A stretch of 64,000 nucleotides of DNA from Limnanthes douglasii subsp. nivea (lineage: Eukaryota > Streptophyta > Magnoliopsida > Brassicales > Limnanthaceae): contig JAUPFV010000003.1 in the NCBI GenBank assembly GCA_036936605.1, positions 146,724,997 to 146,788,996 of the forward strand, read 5' to 3'. The notes under the pieces were generated by a model. That model did not search any database and was not told where the DNA came from. It was given only the letters and a program-made list of their open reading frames with translations. Below are positions 54,001 to 64,000 of the stretch, in pieces. The first letter of the stretch is position 1; each line of letters begins with the position of its first letter. The translations under genes were made by a program, and so were the position numbers.

Positions 54001-55009
54001 TTAGAATATACAGAACTGTGAAATGGTGATGACGATGCAGAATTTGCTAATGTACCAGTAGATGAAGTATCCTGCAATAAGTGAAAACTTAAGAATGATG
54101 TTGATCAAAATGAATAAACCAGAAAACACATGCCACCAACTAAGCAGCTTTAATATATCTCTCGTTCTTAGTGCAATTATCCTCGACAAATGAACTCGCA
54201 TGACCATGGCACCATGATAAAAGAGAATGCAAAAAGAAGGAAGTAAGAAGAAACAGTTACAGAACTCAGAACCTTATTTGGCAGGGAATTGGTTTTGGCT
54301 ATTAGGAAAAGCAAAAGTCAATACTTACAGTAAGAACACGTCTGTTCCCAGACAATGTTCTAAAAGTCACTTAATAAAAATAGAAAAGCTATTAGAAAAT
54401 GAATTACAAGGAAACTTTGGGTATTTAGTGAGCTCTCCAAGTAGAGTTACAAAAAAGTCAATGAGCCAGTCCAAGAAATGTTGAGTCGAGCTTGGGTAAA
54501 TAATTGTTTCCCATACTACTTTAAAGCTTCAACTTTAGGTCTCAAAGGATCGCTTCTGGTTAAAAGCTCACTATCAAGCTTAAAGCTACTTCTTAGTTTA
54601 GCCACATTTCTATTAAATCCCCAAACTCATTTCTAAAATTCAAACTTCAGCAACTATCCTGATACAGATTGTAACATAGAACAATGGAAAACACAATCAG
54701 CTGCAAATCCTTTTTATTACATTTTCATTCAAATTATAGTTAGGGTAATAGCAATTTGAAACTGAATCGACCATTCATACACAGAGCAGCTCATAAGAAC
54801 AAAAACAAATAAGCGGAAAGAACGCTAACGAAGAAGGAGACGCATACATAATCAGAGGAGGTTTGATCACGGTTCACGTTGTTGTAAGAGAAATTGGAAG
54901 TGTTTCCGGTTGAAGAAGGTGGAAACATGGTTGTTCCAGGTGGACGCACGAACGAATTGAAGGCGGGGACGGCGGATGGTGGTGGCGCAGTCGCCTTTCC
55001 GCCTTGCAT
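45083..55009 (-). CDS. PRP40C: Pre-mRNA-processing protein 40C-like (WW-FF protein), 14 coding exons
   Basis: Coding exons by GT-AG borders and reading frame: 54848-55009, 53561-54071, 53286-53449, 52740-52777, 52352-52430, 51569-52039, 49778-49861, 48881-49021, 48676-48782, 47840-47963, 46886-47029, 46559-46705, 45627-45749, 45083-45349. They join in frame to 2562 nt, 853 aa, near the usual plant length. A Pro/Ser-rich N-terminus (1-235) precedes WW domain 1 (W248, YYYNSLTGQ, P273; its second Trp is Tyr270) and WW domain 2 (W300, YYYNSKTK, W322, P325). Next come an acidic Ser/Asp stretch (about 452-470) and five FF domains (about 462-520, 535-590, 600-660, 705-765, 766-830). The family (yeast Prp40, human TCERG1/CA150) links RNA polymerase II C-terminal repeats with splicing factors in the nucleus. 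The only apparently functional host gene here. Confidence 0.93.
50226..50389. repeat. Possible decayed MITE in intron 6 of the PRP40C-like gene
   Basis: acctaggtcgcaacaggtgt (left) and the inverse of atctaagttgcagctggt (right) form imperfect inverted ends. Inner parts tatcatacccaccatcgg and ccaacggtggatatgatcc also pair. About 164 bp, within the largest intron (49862-51568). No target duplication was seen. Confidence 0.5.
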
Positions 55010-55210
55010 CTCACTGGGGAAAATCTCTAAAGCTGCGGATACGATTAGAACTTTAGGGTTTTAGAGAGAAAAGAGTTAGGGAGTTCGGTGATACGAAATG
55101 GCCCAAATTGTACAAGGAATCAAACTGAGGCGAGATCGCAGCAAGAAGTGAGGGGTTTCGATTCAGCGTGTGTAATTCTTTCTACTTCATATCATTTGAT
55201 TGTCAGGGCC
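55010..55210 (-). promoter_or_regulatory. 5' leader and promoter of the PRP40C-like gene, with a telo-box
   Basis: On the minus strand an AAACCCTAA telo-box-like motif lies at 55053-55061, within a CT-rich leader (cctaactcttttctctctaa) about 45-90 bp before the ATG. Such motifs are common near starts of plant housekeeping genes. No clear TATA box, as often in such genes. Confidence 0.55.
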
Positions 55211-55440
55211 TATTTGTTAAGCGGCTTTTACCATTTAAAAGACACGGTCGCATAGTTCTTGATATAACTTTATATGTGGTTGATTATATAATTTTAGTTT
55301 AATCTACTTATAACTACCGACATCAAATTTATTTAATAAAAAAAATTGTTTTTTATTTTTAAATGTTATAATTTTCAAAGTATAATTTTAAAAAAATATA
55401 TTGAGTTTGTTTTTTTAAGATTAATAAAACTAGATCCGTG
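55211..55440. other. AT-rich intergenic DNA, nothing recognised
   Basis: Low-complexity T/A-rich sequence beyond the gene leader. Confidence 0.5.
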
Positions 55441-56280
55441 AAAGATTTTTTTTAATTTGTTTTAGTTGGGTAATCACGTGTAATTGGGTTGCGAATAAGT
55501 CTAAAAAAGAAATTGCGCTCGAGTTGCGGAAATATGTGTAATTTGGTTGCTAAAATTAGTTTTGTTTCAATTGCGAAATTACATACAATTTGGTTGCTCA
55601 ACAATAATTATGTTTAAGGTACAGATTTACGTGCAAATGTGTTGTGTAAAAATTAAGAAACTAGTTCTGAATCGGTTGTTAAACAAGTCTGATTATGCAG
55701 AAAAAATAAAATACAAATTGTTGAAATAAGTATCAGTTGTGTGAGAAATAACTAGTTTTGTAGTTTGCATTTTTGTGTTGATTTTTTTTTTAAATGGAAT
55801 GTATTCTAGTTACAAAAATACGTGCAATTTAGTTGTTAAAAACAAGTGTATTGCAGTTGCGGAATTACGTGCAAACATGTTGCGTAAATAAGAAGAAAAT
55901 AGTTATGAAAATAGAATTTGGTTGTTAAATAAGTTTGATTGTGTGAAAAAACAAAATGCAAACTTGTTTTTTGAAAATAAGTGTTAATATGGTTGAAACA
56001 ACTAACGTTTTTTCGGTTACAAAAATATGTGCATTATTTTACTGATTTTTTTAAATGGATTTTGTTCCAGTTGAGAGAATATGTGCAATTCGATTGTGAA
56101 ATTAGTCGGGAAAAAACAACTCTATTCTAGTTGTAAAATTACGTGTAATTTGATTTTCAAAAAACAATTATGTTATAGTTGTAGAATTACGTATTATTGT
56201 GTTGCAAAAATAGGAAAAAAATCTCCAAAAATATCACTTATGAATTTCGTTTTGTTCGTCTTTAACAAATAGAAATATAT
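55440..56280. repeat. Degenerate tandem repeat family (units about 200-240 bp)
   Basis: Phrases recur in the same order: gttgcgaaaataagaagaaaatagtt-like, tttggttgttaaataagt, aaaacaaaatgcaaacttg, gaaaataagtgttaat and acaaaaatatgtgcat. Recognisable units start near 55640 and 55880 with a decayed one before. The same family is at 62290-62756. Not coding. It may be a diverged satellite or the interior of an unknown element. Confidence 0.65.
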
Positions 56281-57429
56281 GTATTTTGTAAAAAAAATTG
56301 TTTTACGGTTTGAAAGGCATGGAGTTTTGAAGGTTAAAAATAAATAATTATTAAGTATTTACGTGTTTGTAGGTATTGTTGGAAGAATTTATGTAGTATA
56401 GGGTTTTTGCTAAACTTTAAAACCCAAGCGGTTATCAGTAATTTATTGTATACCCGGATAATTATCGGTATCTCTCTCATAATTTTATAGTTTAAATAAA
56501 AACAAATTAGAATTCGCAACCTTTGGTCTAGTTTTTATTACTTTTAAATATACAGATTTGCTGAAGTGTGGAGTTCGAATTAAAAGATGAAAAAATAATT
56601 AAAAAATATATTAAATAATTTAAAAATGATTAAGCTGTTTAGTAGATACAAATAAATTAAATAACTATTGTTCAAATAGGTCCGAAATTAATATGTAATA
56701 TTTATCGCAAATGGTTCATACAAAAATAGAATAAATTATTATACTATCATATAAGTAAGTTATATATTCCACTTTTATTTTTTTCTATAATCGAGTGTGT
56801 GTATATATGTATACTGGATTAAATAGATTTAACGGGTCAAATAATCCGACTATAAAAACTAATATTATGGATTAAAGTCTATAAAAGATAATATTTATTG
56901 TAAATGGTTCGAAGTCTTCATAAACCTTTGTCAAACCGTACAAAACACTTTTGATGTGAGAGAACTTATAGGCTATTTTAAACTCTGATAACTATGGGTT
57001 TAAGCTAGTTCACAAATGTAATTTAATATTAAGATAAAATACAATTGAAGATGGATAAACAGAGTACGATGATAATATTGTTAACTACGCATAAAATCGT
57101 GCATCTTGATCTCATAGTTTGGAGCTCTCATATGTAATTAAGTTTTAATTGTAGCATTTATATTAATTGGATAAAATGTGGCTATTATGTCACAAGTTTA
57201 TCGATATTAAATAGATTGTTTGTTGCTCAAGCTGGTTATTGAACCATTTATATACTTAATGTTGGTCACGTTGCATACAATGATGTTTACACTAGCTTTT
57301 TTATAATATCAAAGCTCGAATAGATTACATGTTGATCTCGATAACAACTCGGGTTTAGGCATTATACAAATCTAACCAATATTAGTAGCCGACATGATAC
57401 TTGAAAATAAAATAAGAGAAAATCATAAA
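56281..57429. other. AT-rich intergenic DNA, nothing recognised
   Basis: No reading frame or repeat supported. Confidence 0.5.
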
Positions 57430-58745
57430 TAAATTAAGTGTTGCCACAATATCTTCTTTGCGGGTTTGAATTTGGCAAGCCTGAGCATGTGAGTTGTGAG
57501 TTCAGTTCAATGAGTAGGCTTTGGATTTTGTAGTTAGTCGAGCCCCTGTAGTTGAGAAGTTGTTATTTCTCTTTGTTTTATTATGATTTGAATGATTAAC
57601 CTCAAAAGATTTTGGCTCGAGTGGTATGTAAGCGGTATGTTGTTCTCACCCTCTAATGAATCCAAATTTCTTTAGCCAAACTAGTCACACTATAAAGAGC
57701 TTTGTTTGTTCTTGTCATGCTTTTGTCTCGTTAAAAACCCTCCACTGACCAAAACCTTTCTTGAGAGAAAATCTCAATTTTTTTAAAGGAAAAAAATACA
57801 AAAATAAGTAGGATACTGCTCGAGTCCTTAGTACATTTTTATGAACCAAAAATAATTGATGTTAATAATGTGATTGGATTGTTTTAGGGATAGTATAATA
57901 GATTTCAAAAAGGATTACTAGTGTTTTAAGCTAGTTATTGTATATAAATTAATATGTTTATGTATAAGAAATAATATACGATAGACAAAATTTATAAGAA
58001 GAATATAAATAGTTTTAGAATGTAATTATTTGAATGAATATTAATGTCCATATGCAAGTCATGTAAGCATCTTGTACTCCTCGTGTGGAGTTTTATTTAT
58101 AGATTGCGTTATTTTAGTAAATTGTACACTAAATTATATTTATTGCATAAGTAAGTAATCATAAAGTCATATCTTGACTAATGATTACCATTACTTTCTT
58201 GATAAGCTTGTTTCAAGCTTTTTATAAACCAAAGCTTGATCTAAGTACATACAAATGTGCTTGAGCGAGCTGCTTAATAATTGAAGGGTTCGTACATATT
58301 ACATTATGAGCTCAATATATTCTCATGTTCAAGCTTGATACAAATTTATCATGTATTAATGGTTACTCGAGGCTTCATGAAATAACATGATGGAGGGTTA
58401 AAAGTAAACCAAGTGTCACCCTATTGCCGTCTTGTATGATTTGACTTTGTCAAGTCGATTATGTGGGTTTTGTGAATGGGTCTTAATTTTTTTATCGAGC
58501 GCTTGTGGTTCTATTTGAGAGGTTATTATTTATCTTTGATTTATTTTAGCTAAGTGTTTAGCCTCAAGTGCTTTTGATTCAAGGGGTTTGTGTACAACCT
58601 CGTGCAGTCGACCACCAATGAGCCTAATTTACTTTAACTAAACTTTCCTCACTCTAAAGAGTTTGGTTTGTATTGACCATGTTGTTGCTTTATTAAAAAC
58701 TTTTTGTCAGCCAAAACTCATATGATGAAAAAAAAACTATATTTT
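57430..58745. repeat. Diverged direct duplication, about 960 bp apart, of retroelement type
   Basis: 57430-57790 and 58390-58745 share in order: aagtgttgccacaatat / aagtgtcaccctattgc, gagaagttgttatttctctttg / gagaggttattatttatctttg, cctcaaaagattttggctcgag / cctcaagtgcttttgattcaag, and a closing tcgttaaaaaccctcc / ttattaaaaactttttg phrase. The closing phrase resembles sequence after the integrase of gypsy elements. These may be old LTR or spacer pieces. Confidence 0.55.
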
Positions 58746-58983
58746 ACTGAAAGAGAAATATTGCATCTAACAGATAGCAAACTGATAGAGTTTATGATAC
58801 ATTTTTACGAATTGAAAGTAATTTGTTGGTTGTTGTTAATTTTACCTAAGAGGGTTATTGCATAGTACTTAAAGATAAACACGATAGGAGTACTATTAGC
58901 CTAAAAATAAATTGAAAATCATGAAAAGAGGTCAAACGAACATATTATGAGATGTCCGGGCCGATTAAAAGGGTTGGGAGGAG

Positions 58984-59024
58984 AGTATATCCTTGTAGTT
59001 GTCTAATATGTGAGAGTATATTGA
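58984..59024. repeat. Left arm of a perfect 41-bp inverted repeat
   Basis: agtatatccttgtagttgtc... to tattga; the exact reverse complement is at 59698-59738, 673 bp away. Perfect identity contrasts with the strongly decayed surroundings. Confidence 0.85.
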
Positions 59025-59095
59025 GAAGGAACCAAAACCCCATATATCTATAAAATATGCACAAAGAAACTTAAAATGAGTAACAAACCTCGTTT

Positions 59096-59375
59096 TACCC
59101 GATCTCATAGGTAATATCGGAAGAAAGGCATAACTCTTAATATACCTGAGCTCGTATGCGATATCGGGAGGGAATTACAGCCTTTATTATGCCAAACCTA
59201 CATGCATTATCGGAAAAGAATCATTAAATTTATTTTCCTAAGCTCTTAGGTATTATTAGAAGGGAATCTTGATCTTTATTCTACCCAAACCCATAGGCAT
59301 TAACGATAAGAAAAAACGACTCTTACTATACCCAAAACCATATGCATTATTAGAAAGGAATCACGAGCTTTAAAA
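59096..59375. repeat. Minisatellite, six copies of a 46-47-bp unit
   Basis: Units start at 59096, 59143, 59190, 59236, 59282 and 59329. Each has the pattern taccc-aacctcatagg followed by cattatcggaaggga and a T-rich end. Copies differ by 20-30% by eye. Confidence 0.85.
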
Positions 59376-59697
59376 TATGTCTAATTCACATTTATTCTAG
59401 AGATACGTAAAAGTGGGTTTATTTGTAAATTATTTCAATCAGTAACCAAACCCCATATAAGTAATTTTGCCTTTGAAAGTAGTAGGAAAATCATGTATGT
59501 AATCGGTTTTCTTTTAAAAACATAAGAGACGAGAGTCCAATTAGATGGTAGCCAGAGTGTTTGGTTGACTTGTGGTACATGACTCAAGAATTATTGTTAA
59601 AATTTTATGTATCTATTATAGATTAATTGTCACACGTATGACTAGGATCATCACATAATTACATTTATAAAAACTTAAAAACTGCATTGCAACTCCG

Positions 59698-59738
59698 TCA
59701 ATATACTCTCACATATTAGACAACTACAAGGATATACT
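59698..59738. repeat. Right arm of a perfect 41-bp inverted repeat
   Basis: tcaatatactctcacatatt... to gatatact; the exact reverse complement of 58984-59024. The 47-bp minisatellite lies between the arms. Confidence 0.85.
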
Positions 59739-60017
59739 TAAAAACTTAAAAACATAATCACATACAAGGTTTTTTGGGTGGTATGAGATGACTATTATTT
59801 GTTGGAGCGAATGGGTCAAACTTTTTGCAACTTCGTCAACGTATTATCGCAGTGCAACCATGTCACGATGGCTGGTGATATAGTTCAACCCTTCAGACGT
59901 TGTAAAAATAAGTGAGTACTTTTGTGTGAAACCATTTCTCATCCCCGACATTTAAAACATATGGAACCCCATACATACAAACAAATATTAATATTAAGAA
60001 AATATACGACCTCCTAG

Positions 60018-60085
60018 CCATGGATCATCACCAATGGCTCGACATCCACCCATTTCGAGAAGTAGTTAATCGCATCAATAATGAA
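60018..60085 (-). pseudogene. Gypsy integrase fragment
   Basis: The minus strand reads INYFSKWVDVEPLVMIHG, matching the DYFSKWVEAEPL motif around the first catalytic Asp of Ty3/gypsy integrase; the Asp itself reads Asn. No longer frame surrounds it. It suggests the 57.4-60.6 kb region is a deeply decayed gypsy element on the minus strand. Confidence 0.6.
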
Positions 60086-62150
60086 TCATTATCCCTATGG
60101 TGAATTCAGTATGGAGCTTATGATGTTTAAACCTCATCTATCAATGAGAACAATATTGGATACCGACTCTATTAGAAACATGAGAGTATAGATCATATTT
60201 ACAAAGTAATGGCATGTATCTACGAGTGTCATTAGATCCCCTCTATTCATAGACTAATTATAACATGACATTAAAGTTTTTATATGAATGATGTTCTACC
60301 TGCAGTGGGAACCTTTTTTTGTGAAGCTCTAATATGATGAATGTTGCTTAATATAGGCTTAAACATCACATAAAGAATCATGAGATGCCTTCGTGGCATA
60401 AGTTAAGTGCAATGAGTGGATACTATTTTAACACTTATCATTTTAGTTTTGTTTTATCATGAGCATCTCTTGCATAAGATAGTTAAATTGGGTTTTCCCA
60501 ATCATGTTTCTCGTAAACGACCATAGCCCTAGATTTTGTGTTGTAGGTTCTGGTCTTTAACGGTTTGTAGATAGCTAATTATACATGGGTAATGACCTAT
60601 AGTGTTGATTGATGTTTCTTACGAAAATTAGGGCATCGATTATTTTGTTTTTAGTATGTGGTATACTTCTCGACTTTGGAAGCCTCGTTCTATAAAAGTG
60701 TTAGATAGAGAATTAAAATATCGTTTTAGCTTTTAATTACCTCAAAGTAGGATTTATCACCAGGTAATATATAACTATAAGTATTATATGTCGTGCCCAA
60801 CAGATTTGGGCTATCCGGAGCATACATATTATTTTCTATACTTCGTCTCGTTTTTCTTGGTAGGGAATCCAATTCGGATGGACTGGTATTTCACTTTCGA
60901 CAAAAACCCAATTTTTTTTTTTCTTTTATCAAAAGAAGTTCTCTTTCCTTGGATACAATTGTTTCAAACACTTGACAGATGAATATCTGATTCTGAATAA
61001 TGCTAAGAAACGGAATACCCACATGAAATGTTTACTTTCTTTGAGGTTAATCCTTGATGGGTTTGTGTTGGTTTGGAAAGAATTTGTTAAAAATAAAATA
61101 TTTTTTTGGGTTAGTGTCAATATAAAAAAAATGGATAAAGATGTTATTTTTTTGGAGGAGAAAGTGAATGCCAGATAATGATCCGATCTAAACGGGTGAG
61201 CCGGAGGTGTTGGTGATTTTGTTGGAGAGGAACAGACACCCAGAAGAAAGATGAACCAAAAGATGAAGGGCAAATATGTATTTTTCTTTATGGAGGAAAT
61301 AAGAACATGGAGGATTTTTCAAAAGATGGAGGAAATAAAAATTTCCATGAAGGAAATAGCTTTGGCCATAAAAAAATGATTGTTTTGATAAAATTTATTA
61401 GTATAAGAATACGATCTAAAATTCTTATTGCATGAGTTCCTTGATTCACTCTCTAAATCTCTGAATGAACCAATCGGTTGATCATTAGACTCAGATTTAT
61501 CAATAAACATATTATAAAAAGAAATAAAAATTTCCAATTATTTAACGACTTTTACCCAAATTATGGCAAATAACAAATATCTAAAGAATAATTTCTCAAA
61601 ATAAAAGTAAGATGTAATGAAATAATGCATTCTTAAAATTGGGTGATGAGCGACTAAGAAATTTAGTAAATTTTCAGTTTTTGATGAATTTTAAAAGAGA
61701 GGGAGCCTGAAAATAATTAGAAGAAAAATTAATTAGATATTTATAGAAAATATAGGTCACTAACAACCGTTAGATCTAAATTACTGGTTTATAAATAGTA
61801 TCGGGTTTATCGTCGCGTATAAATTAATATTATTTTAAGTCAAATCACAATTACTAATGTTTTTAATGTATAATAATGTTAATGAATTTTGAATAGTTTA
61901 GAACAGTTAATCTGACTTTTTATACTTATTAAATGAGTTAGTGCTTACGATAAATATTAACTTGTTTCAAAGATTAGTGGGTCTGATATTTAATAATGCG
62001 TGGCAAGGAGTTGTTTAATAGTCATATTAATGATGACAAGCTAAATATTGAGGTCATAATAATTATAACGATATATAAGATATAAATAATCAAAGTTAGT
62101 ATACAAGATTCATTATGATGGAAATTATGACGAGTTATATATATATATAA
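60086..62150. other. AT-rich intergenic DNA, no supported gene
   Basis: Frames at 60788-60982, 60929-61273 (minus) and 61319-61537 (minus) lack recognisable motifs and overlap on opposite strands. The region 60340-60560 may continue the decayed gypsy element, but no motif is clear. Confidence 0.5.
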
Positions 62151-62182
62151 GAGGGAATCCGCAGCCGCTACTCAGAGTGCTC
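62151..62182 (-). mobile_element. SINE 3'-end fragment
   Basis: gagggaatccgcagccgctactcagagtgc, about 30 bp, is identical to the tail end of the SINE at 14161-14190 and closely similar to the copies at 5966 and 14486. The rest of the SINE is absent. It is preceded by a (TA)n run. Confidence 0.8.
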
Positions 62183-62289
62183 AATTCCACATCTCCCTAT
62201 TTACATGTGTAATTCATCTATTCATTTTTCTTGATAAATCCTATAAATACATGTGTAAAACTTTATTCAAATGTGGTTGAGTTTTAGGC

Positions 62290-62756
62290 AATAAATTTAT
62301 TATTTGTTTTTATTTTAAATTTGAGTAGCTAAATCTCAATTATTATTGTAAAAATAAGTGATAATTGGGTGTTAAACAACTAAGTTTTTATAGTTGCAAA
62401 ATATGTTGCGAAAATAAGAAGAAAATAGTTGCACAAATAGGAATTTTGGTTGTGAAATAAGTCTAATTACGTGAATAAACAAAATACAAAGTTATTTTGT
62501 GAAAATAAGTGTTAATTTGGTGTGAAACAACTAAAATATTTGTAATTACAAAAATATGTGCATTTTTTTAGTGAAAAACTTTAAAAATAAAAATTAAATT
62601 TGGAGTTACGAAATGACATAAAATGTGTTGGAAAAATAAAAATGAAAGAGTTGCAGAAATATGACTTTGGTTGCTTAATAAGCCTCACTGTGTAAAAAAC
62701 AAAATTCAAACTTGTTTTGTGAAAAATAAGTGTTAATTGGATGTGAAATAACTAAC
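62290..62756. repeat. Degenerate tandem repeat, same family as 55440-56280
   Basis: Two units begin near 62403 and 62618 (period about 215 bp). Shared phrases: gaaaataagaagaaaatagttgc, ttttggttgtgaaataagtc, aaacaaaatacaaa, gtgaaaataagtgttaat. A copia LTR begins immediately at 62757, so the repeat served as an insertion target. Confidence 0.65.
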
Positions 62757-62910
62757 TGGCAGGGTGGCAACCAAAGTCCTACGTCCCACATCGGTTAAAT
62801 ATGGGAAGGACCAGTGGTATATAAGTAAGAATATATCTTAACTAGTATGGAGATGAGATTATTCTTACTTATACACCGAGACAGAATATTCAGTACTCAT
62901 ATTCCCAACA
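62757..62910 (+). repeat. Short 5' LTR of the copia element (154 bp)
   Basis: Starts TGGCAGGGTGG and ends TCCCAACA (TG...CA). Inside are cgtcccacatcgg and an inverted pair tataagtaagaat (about 62820) / attcttacttata (about 62860) with tatataag serving as TATA. The length is very short for a copia LTR. Confidence 0.8.
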
Positions 62911-62912
62911 AA

Positions 62913-62926
62913 TGGTATTAAAGCAA
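62913..62926 (+). other. Primer binding site (initiator tRNA-Met type)
   Basis: TGGTATTAAAGCAA stands two bases after the LTR end. The plant initiator-Met PBS is TGGTATCAGAGC; two bases differ. Confidence 0.8.
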
Positions 62927-62961
62927 CGTTGTGAATTAGGGTCTGCAATTAGGGTTTTACA

Positions 62962-63900
62962 ATGGCGTCTACAACAACAAAATACATAATTGTAAAATTT
63001 GATGGAGGATCCAGTCTTGCATTGTGGTAGATTAAACTGAAATCTTCATTGGTGTTGCAAGGGTTGTGGAAGACTACGGAGAATAAGTTACCAAACGAGA
63101 TTTAAAAAAAAAGCTTTGTGTTGGATTTTAATGAGTGGGAAGACAACGTGCTTCGCGAGATTAGTGGTGAGAAGACTGCTGCATGCGCATGGAAGAAGCT
63201 ATGAGATATTTATTCATAGAAATCAGTAGTAAACCGATTATACTTGAAGAAGTGTTTGTACGATTTCAGATTGAAAGAAGGTATTCACATAACTGAGCAC
63301 TTAGATAATTTTAAAGCAATTATAATGGACTTGGAGAACATAGATATCAACATTGAGGATGAGGATCAAGCTTTGTTTGTATTAATATTATTACCAACTC
63401 CCTACGAAATCTTCGTAGATACCATACATATGGTAAGGATAAGTTATCATTAGCATATGTCAAAGAGGCGTTGGAATCAAAGGAGTTGAGACAGTTGCAG
63501 CCAGAAAATCAGGCTTAAGGGTAAAGTCTTATGACGAGGGAAAGATCTAGAAGCAAAACAAGTTATTTAAGCAAGAAGAATTGGATGTCCAAATGAAAGG
63601 TAAAGAACTCAAACTATTATGAATGCGGTGAGCAGGGTCATTATAGGAGCGATTGTCAGAAACTCAATGGTGAGAAATGAAATTAAAAGGAAAATACAGC
63701 AAATATTGTTGAAGGTGTGAACGATTCCAACGATAGTGAAAATAGTGGTAGAGAAGATGTATTATCCATGATTTCAGACTATGGGCAAAACTTTTGGTTA
63801 CTCGACACTGGTGCTACATATCACATGTCTTAGTTCAAGCAGTGGCTCGATACTTACAAGGTAATACATGGAACTTTCTATTTAGGGAACAATCATTCGT
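62962..63900 (+). pseudogene. Copia gag and protease start, decayed
   Basis: The gag ATG at 62962 (MASTTTKYIIVKFDGG) is followed by stops at about 63028 and 63103. A well-kept UBN2-type gag core lies at 63185-63453 (KSVVNRLYLKKCLYDFRLKE, HLDNFKAIIMDLENI, LLPTPYEIFVDT). A zinc knuckle at 63617-63660 reads YYECGEQGHYRSDCQ, with the first Cys changed to Tyr. Protease starts FWLLDTGATYHMS with D-T-G intact, then a stop. Inactive as read. Confidence 0.82.
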
Positions 63901-64000
63901 TGATTGTTAGTAGTATCAGTAATGTCATAATCAGAATGTTTGATGAGGTTGTTAGAATCTTGACGTGTTGGCATGTTCATGGGTTAAAGAGAAACCCGAT

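Larger units (their letters stand above)
62757..64000 (+). mobile_element. Ty1/copia element, 5' part, runs off the window
   Basis: A 5' LTR (62757-62910), a primer binding site (62913), a gag start at 62962 and protease near 63795 appear in normal order. The internal region is decayed. Integrase, RT and the 3' LTR must lie beyond 64000 if present. Confidence 0.85.

Noticed and set aside
60788..61537. Several short frames on both strands
   Set aside because: No recognisable motif, mutual overlap, and low-complexity T/A-rich composition.

Overview
The window looks like nuclear DNA from a dicot-type flowering plant. It is AT-rich, dominated by decayed transposable elements of plant lineages (Ty3/gypsy, Ty1/copia, L1-type LINE, hAT, MULE, a tRNA-derived SINE, foldback MITEs), and contains one host gene with many GT-AG introns. 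The species cannot be named from the sequence. No CRISPR array, operon, tRNA or rRNA gene was seen.

Layout. 1-3180: a broken Ty3/gypsy pol with an LTR-like tail. 3985-13644: the most interesting block, two related hAT DNA transposons fused tail to tail. The outer ends are long inverted repeats (3993-4726 against 13079-13636). The inner ends meet in a large palindrome centred at 7545/7546. One 8-bp target duplication (actccatg) flanks the whole 9.6 kb. The right copy (7545-13636) has an apparently intact hAT transposase on the minus strand and a second, divergently transcribed gene (11299-12787) broken only at a run of nine G. The two genes share an intergenic promoter with CATCCGGATG-type repeats, two TGACGTCA sites and a perfect stem-loop. 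The left copy (3993-7546) is a deletion derivative that kept the ends and the promoter block but no genes.

13.6-17 kb holds SINE copies and two foldback MITEs with 10-bp target duplications. 17.0-21.2 kb holds copia and gypsy remnants. 23.9-25.6 kb holds a MULE remnant with an OTU-like domain on the minus strand. 28.5-43.1 kb is an L1-type LINE split by a 10.2-kb gypsy element (30787-40955). The inserted element has Tat-type features: gag, protease, RT, two RNase H domains and integrase on the minus strand, plus an opposite-strand coding region at its 3' side.

45083-55009 (minus) is the host gene, a PRP40C/CA150-type pre-mRNA-processing protein. I traced 14 coding exons that join in frame to 853 codons with two WW and five FF domains. 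55.2-62.7 kb is non-coding and rich in degenerate repeats, a 47-bp minisatellite and a perfect 41-bp inverted repeat. 62757-64000 is the 5' end of a copia element (154-bp LTR, PBS, decayed gag, protease start) that runs off the window.

All protein family names rest on motif recognition by eye. No database search was run.
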